From contig NW_026705921.1 of NCBI RefSeq assembly GCF_029867415.1, positions 293,325-357,324 on the forward strand: a stretch of DNA of 64,000 nucleotides, read 5' to 3'. The notes beneath the pieces were generated by a model. The model was not told the DNA's origin. It made no database searches and saw only the letters and a program-made list of their open reading frames with translations. The DNA is from Vicia villosa (lineage: Eukaryota; Streptophyta; Magnoliopsida; Fabales; Fabaceae). A program made the position numbers and the translations under genes. Of this stretch, positions 13,110 through 23,874 are shown piece after piece (the first letter of the stretch is position 1; every line of letters begins with the position of its first letter).

Positions 13110-14035
13110 AAGCAAATATTCTTATGAAGGTGACTATTATTGGAGAAAAACTCACCTCATATTTTTGCTAGTCTTGGATGATGTGTGGGATACAAAATCT
13201 ATTGATTGGATGTATTTGATTTGAATCAGTAAATGTGAATATTTGGACAATTACACATCACTTGAGGAATTGAAAATATTTTACAGCTATGATTTTGTGA
13301 TATCATTTACCTTAAGCACTCTCCATGTCCTAAGAGTATGCTTATTAAGGATTGTGTAAATCTGAAATCATTATTAATTGCAGAAGATGAGTTGGAAAAG
13401 AGTCTCTCATTTCTTAGAAGCATCAAGATATGAGATTGTAACAACCTGGAGTCATGTTCCCAGGTAGATAGGTCACTTCAAATCTCCATTATATTGCTAT
13501 GTAGAAGTGTGAGAAGCTTCATTCACTCCCAGAAGCAATGAACAGTCTAGATGGCCTTTCAAGTAATGGAAATTGATAATCTACCAAATCTTCAATCTTT
13601 TGTCATGGAAGAGTTTCCTGACAGTTTACAGAAACTGTCTGTTAGCTCTGTTGGTGGGATTATGTGGAATACTGAGCCAACTTGGGAACATCTCACTTAT
13701 CTCCCGGAGTTGAGAATTAACGGCGGTGATATGGTGAACACGCTGATGGGGCCATTGCTACCTACATCGCTTGTGCATTTGTGGTCTTAATGATACAAGC
13801 ATTGATGAGAAGTGGCTTCAACATCTCACTTCTCTCCAAAACCTTGAGATTATTAACACTCCCAAACTCAATTCATTACCAAAAAAAAGGATTTCCTTCT
13901 TCTCTCTTCTCTTTCGGTACTGAGTGTGGCTCGCTGACCATTACTGGAAGCAATTTTGCGGAAAGAGTGGCGTAAGATTACTCACATTCCCTCCATAATT
14001 AATTATTGATGACGAATTGATCAAAACGAGTCTTG
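13110..14035 (+). pseudogene. Collapsed CC-NBS-LRR (CNL) resistance gene
   Basis: The intact family senses pathogen effectors in the cytoplasm. Here only scraps remain. Near 13166-13205 the kinase-2 motif of NB-ARC is read as 'LLVLDDVWDTKSI'. The sequence then jumps straight to LRR text ('LEELKIFYSYDF', 'SLSFLRSIKI', 'LPNLQSFVMEEFPDSLQKL'). It ends with the usual legume CNL tail: 'TSLQNLEII', 'PKLNSLPKKGFPSSLS', 'EWRKITHIPSIII' near 13820-14005. The coiled coil, P-loop, GLPL, MHD and most LRRs are missing, and stops and frameshifts lie between pieces. An open stretch at 13551-13790 is the best-preserved LRR part. The missing NB-ARC half suggests an internal deletion. Confidence 0.8.
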
Positions 14036-14884
14036 TCCAGGTGAGTCTTTGAAATAATTATCTTTTTGTTTCTTTCATACTATTATGATGTTATCATCAA
14101 TTATTGTGAATTTCAATGGCAACATAGAAACACAATATTATAGCACTAGCACTATATCATTCATTTTAATTATAGAATTGTATTTTTTGTCACCCCTGCT
14201 TCTTCTCAATCTTGTTTGTAAGAAGCCAAATTCATCTCAAAATTTGTCACCCTGTCTAGTAATTGTTTTGTCAATAACTACTGGCTTGATACTTTTCTCA
14301 TTATTATTTCTTCTATATATAAAGATTACAAGGCTATATAGGTAATTACACTAAATAATTACATTTAATGAGAACAAACCCTAATTCTAGGAGCAAATTA
14401 ATTCTTATTCACATGTTTTTCTGTTCAGGAACAAATGAAATGGACAAAACACCAGACTCCAAATATTTAGGTGCTCTTTTTGTCTACATGAATTCATATA
14501 TTTATATATTTGAATGAGTTGGTTTAAATGCATTGACCGTATCAAACATTTTAATTAACATGGTTTAAATTCTTCCCTTTTCTATTAGTCTTCATGTATG
14601 CATTTCCACATTTTTGTGTTTATCCAGCTTATGTAAAGGTGTTATTTGAGATTGATAAGATTCTTTCTCGTACATGCTTTGAATCAGGTGGTAAGGAAAG
14701 TCTTGTTTTAATATACTATCATTTGACCAAAAGGTGTATCCAAACCAGTATTTTTTAGTTCTGCAATACAATTGTTATTAAAATGGGCTATAATACAACT
14801 ATACCTTGTTACTTTCACATGAGTATAGTGGCTTGATAATTTGTTTTCCATGTAGTTCTGGAAATAGTTGTTGTTTTTTTTTTT
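14036..14884. other. Downstream of CNL relic, no gene
   Basis: AT-rich. The open frame at 14085-14345 has a hydrophobic composition but no recognisable motif, and I do not call it a gene. The rest shows nothing. Confidence 0.4.
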
Positions 14885-15092
14885 TTTTTTAAATGCATCT
14901 TTCGTCTCTGTAAGTTTTTTTTGTTGGTATGAGTCCCTATATCTTACTTTTTGCTTTTTCCTGCGGATTTTGGTTTTAGGGACTAAAACAAACGCGAAAG
15001 TGAAATATAGAGACTCAGATACAGAAAAAAAACTTACAGGAACGAAAATCAAAAACTCGCTAACTTACAAGGACCAGAGGTGCATTTAAGCC
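14885..15092. mobile_element. Palindromic MITE-like element
   Basis: Left arm TTAAATGCATCTTTCGTC and right arm GGTGCATTTAAGCC pair as inverted repeats. The inner pieces CTGTAAGTTTTTTTT / AAAAAAAACTTACAG and GAGTCCCTATAT / ATATAGAGACTC also pair. The interior holds the 'ggtccctgtaagtt' vocabulary of common legume MITEs. Open frames appear on both strands because the DNA is palindromic; none is a gene. Confidence 0.75.
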
Positions 15093-15611
15093 TTTTTTTT
15101 AAAAAAATTCGATTCCATTTTTATTAGAAAAATTCTCGAGTATTTGCAAATGCAGAAAAAGCCCAATAAAAAAACACTATTGAATAAAAAAATAGCAGAA
15201 TATTCTTTTTTAAAACTTTACCGAAAGAAATTCGAAAATTATACATGCCACCTCCTAAATTATACATGTCACGCTCCACTTTTTAATTCTATTTTTATTT
15301 CTGATGAGATACAAAAAAAATTTGGACGAAATTTCTGGTACACTCTACCAAATTTTCGGTAGTGTATTTGAAATTTTCAATATACCAGAAATTTCAAATT
15401 TCCAGGTACTACCGAAATTTTCATTATATATGAAATTTCCGGTATGTTCTAGTATTATGTTTTTTCAATGGTTGAGATTTTGCCTATACTTTTGAAGAGT
15501 CTTGATTGCACCGACACATATGTGTGGTCTAGAATGCATCACCATCTGTATAAATAAGGGTCTTCGGGTTATTGGATAACATATCTCAACAAAATGCCTC
15601 TTCCTTAGTAT

Positions 15612-15962
15612 TTGATTAATGTAGCAGTGTATTTCAATGGATGCAACTCTACTGTTGAAACCAAGGTTCCAGATGGGCATGAATCCTTTGCCACCTTGAA
15701 AGAAATGTTGAATAATTTGATGTTTGATTTCAATAACAGAAGGGTGACAAAGATCGAGTTTTACGAGGACTGGATTGATACGAATGGAAGGGCGAAATAC
15801 AACCTAATCGAGTTGAAGAATGATGAAGATGTGAAGGCCATGTTGAAATTATTTCACCATAGGATAACTAAAGGTCTGATCGAGTTGGACGCGCATATCC
15901 GAAGATCCCTGGACGACATAATGAAGTGTCTAAAACGTCCAGAGTCATCCGTTAGTGCCTAG
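15612..15962 (+). CDS. Short MULE-associated protein, PB1-like N-terminal region
   Basis: 116-residue open frame. It resembles the N-terminal portion of Mutator-like transposase proteins in legumes: a beta-strand start 'INVAVYFNG', then a PB1/ubiquitin-like pattern ('VTKIEFYEDWID', 'YNLIELKNDEDVKAMLK'). It ends in a helical tail with 'LDDIMKCLKRPESS'. No MULE catalytic DDE or SWIM zinc finger follows, so it is a remnant or a free-standing N-terminal piece. An upstream in-frame start is possible but not evident. It faces the PMD pseudogene tail-to-tail. Confidence 0.45.
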   Translation: MINVAVYFNGCNSTVETKVPDGHESFATLKEMLNNLMFDFNNRRVTKIEFYEDWIDTNGRAKYNLIELKNDEDVKAMLKLFHHRITKGLIELDAHIRRSLDDIMKCLKRPESSVSA

Positions 15963-16144
15963 GTTTTCATGTTTCGGAATACTGTTTATGTTTGTTGTTT
16001 GTCATCTGATGTTTGTTAACTATGTTTGTTATTGATGTTATTTTATTTTCTTTACCTAATCGAAACATGTACTAGCAAAAAAAAATGATGCAATAAAAAA
16101 TATGTGTCCAAAATATATAAATAATACAACCATAAAAAATTAAT

Positions 16145-16996
16145 CTACATAGGCCGTCCACGGGCAACATCGACGTTCCACCTCTTGGCACATGGGTCAG
16201 TAGTCGTAACACGCTGAATCTTCCGCTCACAGATGTGAGGGAAGTGCTCGTAGATCCAATATCGCATAAAAAAATCAAAAATAAATATACCCAAATAATT
16301 AAACATAAAACCATCTAATAAATTATAATATATTTGTAACAAGCTCAGGTAGTCAGCAAGTTGTCTCGTGTCAGGACGAGATGCAACATCAAGCGCCGTG
16401 TACAACATCGTCAATGCCGCCACTCCCTAAGCCCAACATAGGGTGTCAAAGGTGATAAATAGAGAAAGGTATCGAACATCTATACAAACTTTAGACTTGT
16501 CTGCAAAGAGAGTACATGCCACTAGATGTAACATATATGTCCTAGCGGAAGCCTGATACCTCTCTGTATCCACAAGCTCCTGATACGTAGTCCTCAACCA
16601 AGACAATCTAAGCTGAAAGCCCCGAGTCTCACCAAACTCACGTAGCACATCCACCTCATCAATCTCCAAAGCATCCATAACCATACGCACCGCCGTCGTC
16701 TGGTCCCTATAAACTGGTGTGAAAAACGTATCAACAATCGGAATGTTAAAGAGGGCATCTACATCATCTAAAGTCACCGTCATCTCCCCAAATGGAAGAT
16801 GGAAGGATGATGTTTCCGGGTGCCACCTCTCAACAAAAGCTGATAACAAGGAGGCGTCCAACATCGTCAAGGAGCATCCAGTAAAGTCTATCAGATGGAA
16901 ATCCTCAACTATCCTCCTCACTTGCTTAGGCATGCGACTCTCGGGGAAGTTCTTCAACTTCGACCCGTGAGAAGCGACCTTCAACACTGAATGCTC
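16145..16996 (-). pseudogene. Plant mobile domain (PMD/MAIN-like) gene relic
   Basis: PMD proteins occur both in transposons and in the host MAIN silencing genes. An acceptor at 16998-16997 opens an exon reading 'LKVASHGSKLKNF', 'SLTMLDASLLSAFVERWHPE', 'FHLPFGEMTVTLDDVDALF', 'EFGETRGFQLRLSWLR' and 'YMLHLVACTLFADKS', in family order. An in-frame TAG at 16429-16427 falls where the family has Trp (usual text CWAWGVAALTML). The reading frame then resumes with 'GVAALTMLYTALDVASRPDTRQLADYLSLLQ'. The next piece, 'YWIYEHFPHICERK', follows about 70 bases later, but the intron edges lack GT and AG. One nonsense codon and broken splice sites indicate a dead copy. Confidence 0.85.
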
Positions 16997-17299
16997 CTGT
17001 AACAAAATAATACATCTAAACATTTAAACAAGACCAATATTACAAATATCGGGTAATATTGGCAAATGATAATAGTACCGGACATTTGGAAATTTCTGGT
17101 AAAAAATATCGGAAATTTCACAAAAAATACAATAAATCTTACTTGTTTTTGTCAAATTCCGATAAGCCTTCTAAATTTTCGGTAACGTCAAAAAATTTGA
17201 AAAATCCAATTCTTCACGTAAATTTCTGAAAATGCGACAATAAATATTGGTTGGACAATTTAGTCTTTTCATAAATTTGGGGAGGTGGCATGTATAATT

Positions 17300-18286
17300 C
17301 TCAAGAAACTCAGTAGAATAAAATTTTGGTAAAAAAAAGTGCAGAACATATTTATGTCTCCTTATGAAAAAAAATAAAAAAACATTTTTAAGACAACAAA
17401 GAGAAATCTTTTGTATTGTTCAAAAGAAAAATTATTTGGAAGTTATCTTTATAAAAAAAAAATTGTTAAATTATCATATAAATAAATTTGTTGAAGGCTT
17501 ATATTCACCAGTCCTAAAGATTAAAGGATTTAAGATTTAAGATGCTACTCTCAAAATTAAATTAGACAACCCCTCAATTTTTTAAATATAAAAATATCTT
17601 TTTTAAAAAAACAAAAATTTCAAAATCATGATGAACATTTTTGGTATAAATTTTTTTCTGATAGTTCATTTGAAATTTCTGGTATGTTACAATTTTTTTG
17701 GAAATTTTAAAATTTACTATTTTGTACCAAAATTTTATTTCATTTGAAATTTTTAGAATTTTTCAAAATAATTTGAACTATCGAAAATTTCAGAATTTTG
17801 GTAAGATTTATCGGAAATTTTGAGATTTCCGTGAAATTTCCGATATTCCACTAAAATTTTAAAATTTCCACTAAATTCTACCGGATCAAGGTGGACGTCT
17901 TCGGGCTCCACCACCTATGCCTTGGGATGATTAGATTTGAGGGGGGATTCATCACCGTAAAAGTGCGTTTAATAAGCCTCAAATATGATGTGTGCGTTTG
18001 GGCCATATCATAATCACATAATTGTGCTAAGTTTGTATTAGATGCATAATATGGCATGAGATGTGTTTGAAGCCGTGTCAGAATTACATAGAAACGTTAA
18101 GTATGTATCAGATACACATTCATGCAAACAGTGCGTATTAAGCCGTATCAAAATTACATAAATGCATTAAATTTGTATCAGATACACATAAGTGTGTTAA
18201 GTTTGTATCAAAAACGTATTCATGAACTTCATCTTTATTCTACTGTTACAGGCTTTCTACCCGAAAGAACGACAAAGAAACAGACG

Positions 18287-18288
<2 letters not shown>
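17300..18288. repeat. Non-coding; FAAATTTCC-type iterations and a ~62-bp degenerate repeat
   Basis: 17640-17880 is dense in semi-palindromic GAAATTT / GGAAATTTT motifs like those flanking the PMD element. From about 17940 to 18215 a unit of roughly 62 bp (GTATCAGATACACAT, CCGTATCA, ATTACATAA, GTTAAGTTTGTATCA) recurs about four times with decay. No gene is seen. Confidence 0.6.

Positions 18289-18346
<58 letters not shown>
18289..18346. repeat. (TA)n microsatellite
   Basis: About 58 bases of TA repeat ending in TATACACACG. It directly precedes the first copy of the large tandem repeat. Confidence 0.95.
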
Positions 18347-18348
<2 letters not shown>

Positions 18349-18349
<1 letters not shown>

Positions 18350-21000
18350 GTATATTTTTATGTTACTAATTAATAGACTTTTTTACAAATAAATAAATAA
18401 CTACCAGGGTGGATAATGTCAAAATAAACTCTGACTTGATGCCTCTTTCATTTTTTCCCTCTATAAATAGTATAGTCTCAATAATTACAAATAATTACAT
18501 AATTATCACTACTAACTACAAATATCTTAATTTGAATTATAATTATATACAATTAGTAATTTCTCAAGTTATACAAAATATAATAGGAAACTAATAATAT
18601 CATATTTCCTTATTGACAAATAACCCTCAACGGTGATTTTGGTGAGGTCGGATGGAGTCTGGACCCTCGGTCGTTTTCCTTCTCCTCCCGGGGTTTGGGT
18701 TGATTGTATTTTGCTCTTCAAAGTGCTTCCTTTGAGTGGATGGCATCAGCGGTTCCTCGTCTTGCGTTTTTCTGCCGGTGAATTTTGGATGGTCCATTTC
18801 TCTGGCCTATGAAGAAGGAACGAAAGTTACCCTCTGTATAGTCGTTCCTTCAAAACAGATACTGCTGAGCTGCGGCCAAATGCTGATATCGACCGATCTT
18901 TTCACAACCGAGGTCTGGGATATCTTTCGGTGGGTATTCTCGGTGAACCCCTGCTTCGATATTCGGTTGGTGGAGGCCTTGGTGCATCAAGTGGAAGTAC
19001 GGGTACCTATGAATTTTTGAGCTTTGATATTCGATATTCGTTTGGTATCCGCTTGGCATTAACTAATAACTTGTAGTATTCATGCGTTATTACCTACGAA
19101 TTTGCGGTATCCTTCTAGAATCGCCCATCTCCTTATCCCGATAGTAGTGGGAAGTACGGGTACAACATGGTCGGACGATGGATTTCGAAACTTTGACCAT
19201 ACTTTCATCAGAATTATGTTCAAACCCCGACACAACCCTAGATCTGGATCTAGAATTCCCCCTTTTTCTACTTTGCGGAGCTTTCGAGGGAGAATGATGG
19301 TTAACTGAACTGACTGTCATGGATTTTTGTTTTCGCTTATCTCGATTCTGAGATCTAAGGGAGTAGTGGACTATGAGATCGAAAAATAAGCGTAGACTCG
19401 CAGAAGTCGTTGGAATCAGAAGTTTAACATGTCTTTGATTCAATAGTATAGGAAAATTACGACTTGGTAAATTGGAAAATGAATATGAAATCATAGAAAT
19501 TGTAGGAATCGAAAGTCGATTCCCACAGAAACTTTCATTTATAGTCGGAAGCCGGGAATGGATAATCTTAATCCACGGAGGAATCAGAAATAATGAGATG
19601 ATGGTTTTGGGCGGTGCCTCCAATACAGTGGCACGTGGTGGAATTGCATGGTTAACACTCCAACGCGCAAGTCAAATCAATACTTGAGATGTGTAAAGTG
19701 AAAACAAGATACACACACACACACACATATATTTTTATGTTAATAATGAATAGAATTTTATACAAATAAATAAATAACTGTCTGGGTGGATAACCCTCAA
19801 CAGTGACCTTTGTGAGGTCAGATGGAATCCGGACCCTCGGTCATTTTCCTTTTTTCTCTCGGGGTTTCGGATTGATTGTTCTTTCTGTTTCAAAGTGTTT
19901 CCTTTGAGAGGATGACATCTGAGGTTCTTTGCCTTGCGTTCGTCTGCCCGTGAATGTTGGATGACCGACTTCTCCAAGCTCTGAAGAAGGAACGAAAGTT
20001 ACCCCTCCTGTCTAGTCGTCCCTTCGAAATAGATACTGTTGAACGGCGGGCGGAAGTTGATATCAGACAGTCTTTTCGCAATCGGGGTCCAGGATTTCTT
20101 TCCCTGGGTATTCCCAATGAACTCCTGTTTCGCTATATAGTTGGTGGAAACTCTGGTGCATCAAGTGGAAATGCTATGGTATCCATAAGATGCCCCCGAT
20201 ATGTGATCAACGCTCGGCGTTAACTACGAACTCGTAGTAACCAGGCGTCATTAACTGCAAAATTGTGGTATCCTTATGGGATCAGCTGTGTCTTTATCTT
20301 GGCAACTGTGGGTAGTAAGAGTGCAACAAGGTCGGACGATGGATTACGAGACTACAATCCAACTTTCATAAAAATTGTATTTAGAATCCGACGCAACCCT
20401 AGGTATGGATATGGGATTCTCCCTTTTTCTACTCTGTGGAGCTTTTGAGGGAACCAGGGAAATTGACGATGAAGGATCGAGGTGGAATAGTGGTTAACCG
20501 AACCGACTCCCATTATTTTTTTCGTTTTCTCTTTTCTCCCTTAGGAGATATGAGGGAGTAGTGGACTATGACATCGAAAAGCAAGCCTAGATTCGCAGAA
20601 GCCGTTGGAATCAAAAGTTTAACACATCTTCGATTCGGTATTCTAGGAAAGTCTGGATTTTTGGTAAATTGAAAACTGGATATGAAATTGTGGAAATCAG
20701 AACACGATTCCCACAGATGACGCCATTATTTCTGTCGGGAGCCGAGAATGGATAATCAAAATCTACGAAGGAATAAGAAATGATGAGATGATGATAATGA
20801 TCGTGGTGGTTTTGGATGGTGCCTCCAATTTATAGTGGTATGGGGTGTAACTGCATGATTAATCCAACGCGCAAGTAAGATCAAAATTTAAGATGGATAA
20901 AGTGAAATTGGAGATTGGAGGTTGTGTATGTTTTCATTGACTTTTTATATCCGGGTCGAATAAAGTGGACCTTGGTTGATTGGGTCTTTGGCCGATGCAT
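18349..21000. repeat. Tandem pair of ~1.1-kb TRIM-like retroelement units
   Basis: A block starting TATTTTTATGTTA and AAATAAATAAATAACT at 18349 recurs at 19729. The two stay alignable for over 1.1 kb: both carry 'GTGAGGTC-GATGGA-TC-GGACCCTCGGTC', 'GAAGAAGGAACGAAAGTTACC', 'GGTGCATCAAGTGGAA' and 'GAGTAGTGGACTATGA'. Each copy ends in CGATTCCCACAG (19510 and 20712), which on the minus strand looks like a primer-binding site (TGGCGTCATCTGTGGGAATC in copy two). The sequence after each site is also shared (GGAATGGATAATC, GGTGCCTCCAATA/T, CAACGCGCAAGT). This could be a short LTR shared between two internal regions. Neither copy codes for protein. Tandem units sharing an LTR are known for TRIM elements; the classification is an inference. 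Confidence 0.6.
18417..18618. mobile_element. ~200-bp insertion in the first tandem copy
   Basis: Copy two reads GGTGGATAACCCTCAAC without a break. Copy one has about 200 extra bases at this point, beginning TGTCAAAATAA and ending TTATTGACA, which form short inverted ends, and flanked by ATAA. The interior is AT-rich without coding capacity. It is a small non-autonomous insert of unknown family, with the empty site preserved next door. Confidence 0.65.
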
Positions 21001-21249
21001 AACAAAAACGCATTTAATATTTTTTTTATAAAAAATAACATATAAAATAAATAATTTTTTTCAAATAAATTATAATATAAACCAGAGCAACTAACTTTTT
21101 AAAAAAACAAATACAATGTCAACATATTGCAATCTTTAATCTAGAATAGTCCAATTTTTTTAGTTTTTCCCGTTTAGTTTTATCCTTATGTGTCTATTTT
21201 TAAAACAAATAACAAATAGAATGTCGACATATTGTGACTTTTTAACCTC

Positions 21250-21417
21250 TCCCCCACTCTCTCAATGAAACAAGTTGACATTTTGCACACTCATCACACA
21301 AAATCTAAACTCAAACACAAACCTTGAGTATTTTCTATTACCATGATGTTCTTATAATCTAACAATCTAGAAGCTACTTTATAAACCAGCATGATTCATG
21401 TTGTCACTAAAAGCCAG
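21250..21417 (+). promoter_or_regulatory. Probable 5' UTR exon of the bZIP gene
   Basis: The stretch with 'ACACAAAATCTAAACTCAAAC' style leader sequence ends at AAAGCCAG|GTAAAT (donor at 21418), which pairs in reading sense with a TTTTGCAG acceptor at 22757. The exon start is a guess. No clear TATA box can be singled out. Confidence 0.4.
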
Positions 21418-22757
21418 GTAAATTATTCAACTCTATAGTCTCTAATTTTTTATTACATATATGAATGTTTCTTTATAGACTCTTTCAAATGATTCTTGAA
21501 GAATTTTTCTTCTGGTATAATGCTATTATTATTATTATTCTCTTTTCTCTATCATGTTATTATTTTTTATTATAGATAAAGTATTTTCCTTTATGCTAAA
21601 TTCTGTATTATCAAGATGAGAATCCAACTGGGTAGTTTTTAGTTTGGTCAATTAAGCTGGTTTGAGAATCACTTTTACCCCTTCAACATATAATTTCAAT
21701 TTTTTATTTGATTTTTTTTATATATTAATTCTTGATCAGGACTACTCAAATGAAAGTTTTTTTTACTATTTTTGTTCTAAGTATATGCTTCTTGCATATA
21801 TTCTATAACAAGTCATTGTTAGGGTTCTAATTAGGGTTTTAAATAAAGGTATATGACTGCTAATTAAGTCGCGATGTAATGCCGCATCAGTCGTATTTTA
21901 TGTAGAACCAACACCTCTGAAAAAAGGTATATCCCTGTCAGTGTCGGTGTCCGAAACCAATACAATAGATATGATTATGTTTAATTTATTCGTTTTTTTC
22001 AAATTATTACCGACATCGATGTATCAGAGTCGGTGTCATATTTTTAGTGTCCGTGCTTCATAAGTCGTATTTGACCATGATTCTTTAAATATAAATCGCG
22101 ACGAGGCTATAACGGTCACAGCGACCACTCTTTAAAACATGGTCATTAGGTCTGTTTGGCATAAAATCAAACAGAAGTAAAAGACAATGAACTAATCGAT
22201 TTTTGTTAATACAGTTCGGCTAATGGTGCCTACCTCTGCGATAAAATAGGGTTATAGTGTTACAAGTCATATATATAATTCTACAGTTGAATTCACAAAG
22301 ATACCTTGAACCATACTCAACAGTATGTTTGATTTTTTATTCGATTAGTCTTTGGTTTTGTCAATTAAGCTGGTTTGAGAATCGCTTTACCCTTCATTTC
22401 ATCATCTAAATTGCAGTTTTTCAGTAATTTATTTATATATTCCTTGATCAGAACCACTCAAATGAATTTTTTTTGACTTTTTTTGTCCTAGGAATATGCT
22501 TCTTTGCATTTATTCTACAACAACTAATTGTAGCAGTCTTAAATAAAGGTCCGCGAATGTGATTGGAGCTGCAATGCGACCATAATTGAGTCTGCATCGG
22601 CCGAATTTCACTGCAATTCTCCGAATATCAAAAATTTATATACAGACGCAACCGCTAATTAAAACCAGGTCATTACATCTGTTTGGCATGTAATCTGATA
22701 AAAATATTTGATTTGTTATTTGTTTCGCCTTTCTAAAATTTTCGATGGATTTTGCAG
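21418..22757 (+). other. Probable 1.34-kb 5' UTR intron of the bZIP gene, with internal duplication
   Basis: Bounded by GTAAAT and TTTTGCAG. About 21640-21870 and 22350-22570 are a direct repeat (GTCAATTAAGCTGGTTTGAG, 'CTTGATCAG-ACYACTCAAATGAA', 'TATGCTTCTTTGCAT', 'AAATAAAGGT'), both followed by similar text around GGTCATTA and CTGTTTGGCAT. The intron grew by duplication of roughly 700 bp or carries two copies of one repeat. Confidence 0.5.
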
Positions 22758-22802
22758 ATATGTTCTTCTGTTGAAAGTTTGAAGCTAAGATTCATTCAAG
22801 CT

Positions 22803-23378
22803 ATGAAAGAAAATATGGATGATGGAAATTCCGAGGTTTCTGATAAACTTTCAGATAATAATCTATTTTCAACTCCCGAATCTATGAAAACAGATACTGA
22901 ATTACCTAAGGGCACTACCAAAACATGCACTCACACTCACACTTGTAATCCACCTGGTTTCGATTTTGACGATTCTATTCATACGCACACGTGTTTTCAC
23001 ACGCACACTCATGTTTTTGCTTCCGAAGACGACACGAATTCGAGACCAAAAAGGACTTCTTGTAATAGAGACGCTGTTAAGAAGTATAGGGAGAAGAAGA
23101 AGGCGCAGACGGCTTATTTGGAGGAAGAAGTTAAGAAGTTGAAACTTATTAATCAACAACTTATGAGGAGATTACAAGGGCAGGCGGTACTTGAAGCGGA
23201 ATTGTTAAGGTTGAGGAACACTTTGGTTCAACTTAAGGGAAAAGTTGACTGTGAATTAGGTTCTTTCCCTTTTCAAAAGAAGTGTTTCTCTTCTAGTGTT
23301 TATAAAGGAGATGCTAATTTGGTTTCGGCTTCTCAGGGAGTTGATCTTGAGTTATGTAGCAACGATACTTCTGATTGA
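22803..23378 (+). CDS. bZIP24: Group F bZIP transcription factor, bZIP24-like
   Basis: 191 residues in one coding exon. Group F bZIPs are nuclear DNA-binding dimers: bZIP19/23 sense zinc, bZIP24 is linked to salt response. The Cys/His zinc-sensor motif spans residues 42-70 (CTHTHTCNPPG, then HTHTCFHTHTH), with Cys at 42, 48 and 64. The basic region is at 82-103 with canonical Asn88-x7-Arg96 ('NRDAVKKYREKKK'). A leucine zipper follows from about 106 (Leu106, 113, 120). The tail 'CELGSFPFQKKC' and the short C-terminus fit bZIP24 better than the longer bZIP19/23. The start is the first in-frame ATG after the acceptor at 22757; the upstream ATG at 22753 lies across that acceptor. A short out-of-frame upstream ORF (MFFC-stop, from 22760) sits in the leader. 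Confidence 0.9.
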   Translation: MKENMDDGNSEVSDKLSDNNLFSTPESMKTDTELPKGTTKTCTHTHTCNPPGFDFDDSIHTHTCFHTHTHVFASEDDTNSRPKRTSCNRDAVKKYREKKKAQTAYLEEEVKKLKLINQQLMRRLQGQAVLEAELLRLRNTLVQLKGKVDCELGSFPFQKKCFSSSVYKGDANLVSASQGVDLELCSNDTSD

Positions 23379-23660
23379 AGGTGTGTTTGATGTTCGATAT
23401 ATGCTACATATGTTTACATTCAATTATTCTACTGTCTAAAAATATTATCGGCGTGTAAGTGATTTGTCTGTATCTGTGTCAATGTTTCATGGATGTTCGG
23501 TGTTTATAAAACTTGTCATTTTCCATCCACTTGCAGGATGGTCGTCGTCATCTAAGGTTAACACGTGTGCATGTGCAAACGACATGACTAGTACTGAAGA
23601 AAAGACTATGGACGCGTCGGATAATTTCATGTCATCTGCATATCAAATTGGATAACTATA
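23379..23660 (+). other. 3' UTR of bZIP gene, possible spliced last exon
   Basis: Four bases after the stop is an AAG|GTGTGT donor-like site, and CACTTGCAG at 23528-23536 is a good acceptor. The segment after it (to 23655) is open and coding-like, but I found no splice that joins it in frame to the bZIP exon. A 3' UTR intron, or an alternative isoform, is possible. Confidence 0.35.
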
Positions 23661-23718
23661 CACATATATATCTTTTGTGAGTTTTTGATCGGTTGTTATA
23701 TATCTGTATCGTTGGCCC

Positions 23719-23874
23719 TTTGAATTGAAAGTGTGTCTAGTATTCGACTCATGTCATATCTATACCGACATGTTTTTCATTACTTGGTGATTATACTTTG
23801 AATTGAAAGTGTGTCTAGTATTCGACTCATGTCATATCTATACCGACATGTTTTTCATTACTTGGTGATTATAT
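23719..23874. repeat. 78-bp tandem duplication
   Basis: Two adjacent units beginning TTTGAATTGAAAGTGTG are identical by eye over 78 bases (TGTCTAGTATTCGACTCATG, CCGACATGTTTTTCATTAC). Lack of divergence points to a recent duplication just downstream of the bZIP gene. Confidence 0.9.

Larger units (their letters stand above)
15235..17299. mobile_element. Mutator-like element carrying a plant mobile domain gene
   Basis: A 25-27-bp block containing ATTATACATGCCACCTCC at 15235-15261 recurs inverted at 17273-17299 (GGAGGTGGCATGTATAAT). The flanks on both sides are full of GGAAATTTC / CCGAAATTTT motifs. Between the ends lie two convergent coding pieces: a PB1-like N-terminal ORF (15612-15962, plus) and a plant mobile domain pseudogene (16145-16996, minus). 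Such gene content is typical of plant Mutator-type or PMD-carrying transposons. The full terminal repeats may extend outwards. I could not find a 9-bp target duplication, so the outer limits are approximate. Confidence 0.6.

Noticed and set aside
14708..15089. Overlapping frames on both strands near 14.7-15.1 kb
   Set aside because: The DNA is a palindromic MITE, so mirrored frames are expected.
23464..23655. 63-residue frame after the bZIP gene as a coding last exon
   Set aside because: The bZIP frame ends in a stop before any usable donor, and the alternative donors tested gave a stop or wrong phase; kept only as a possible 3' UTR exon.
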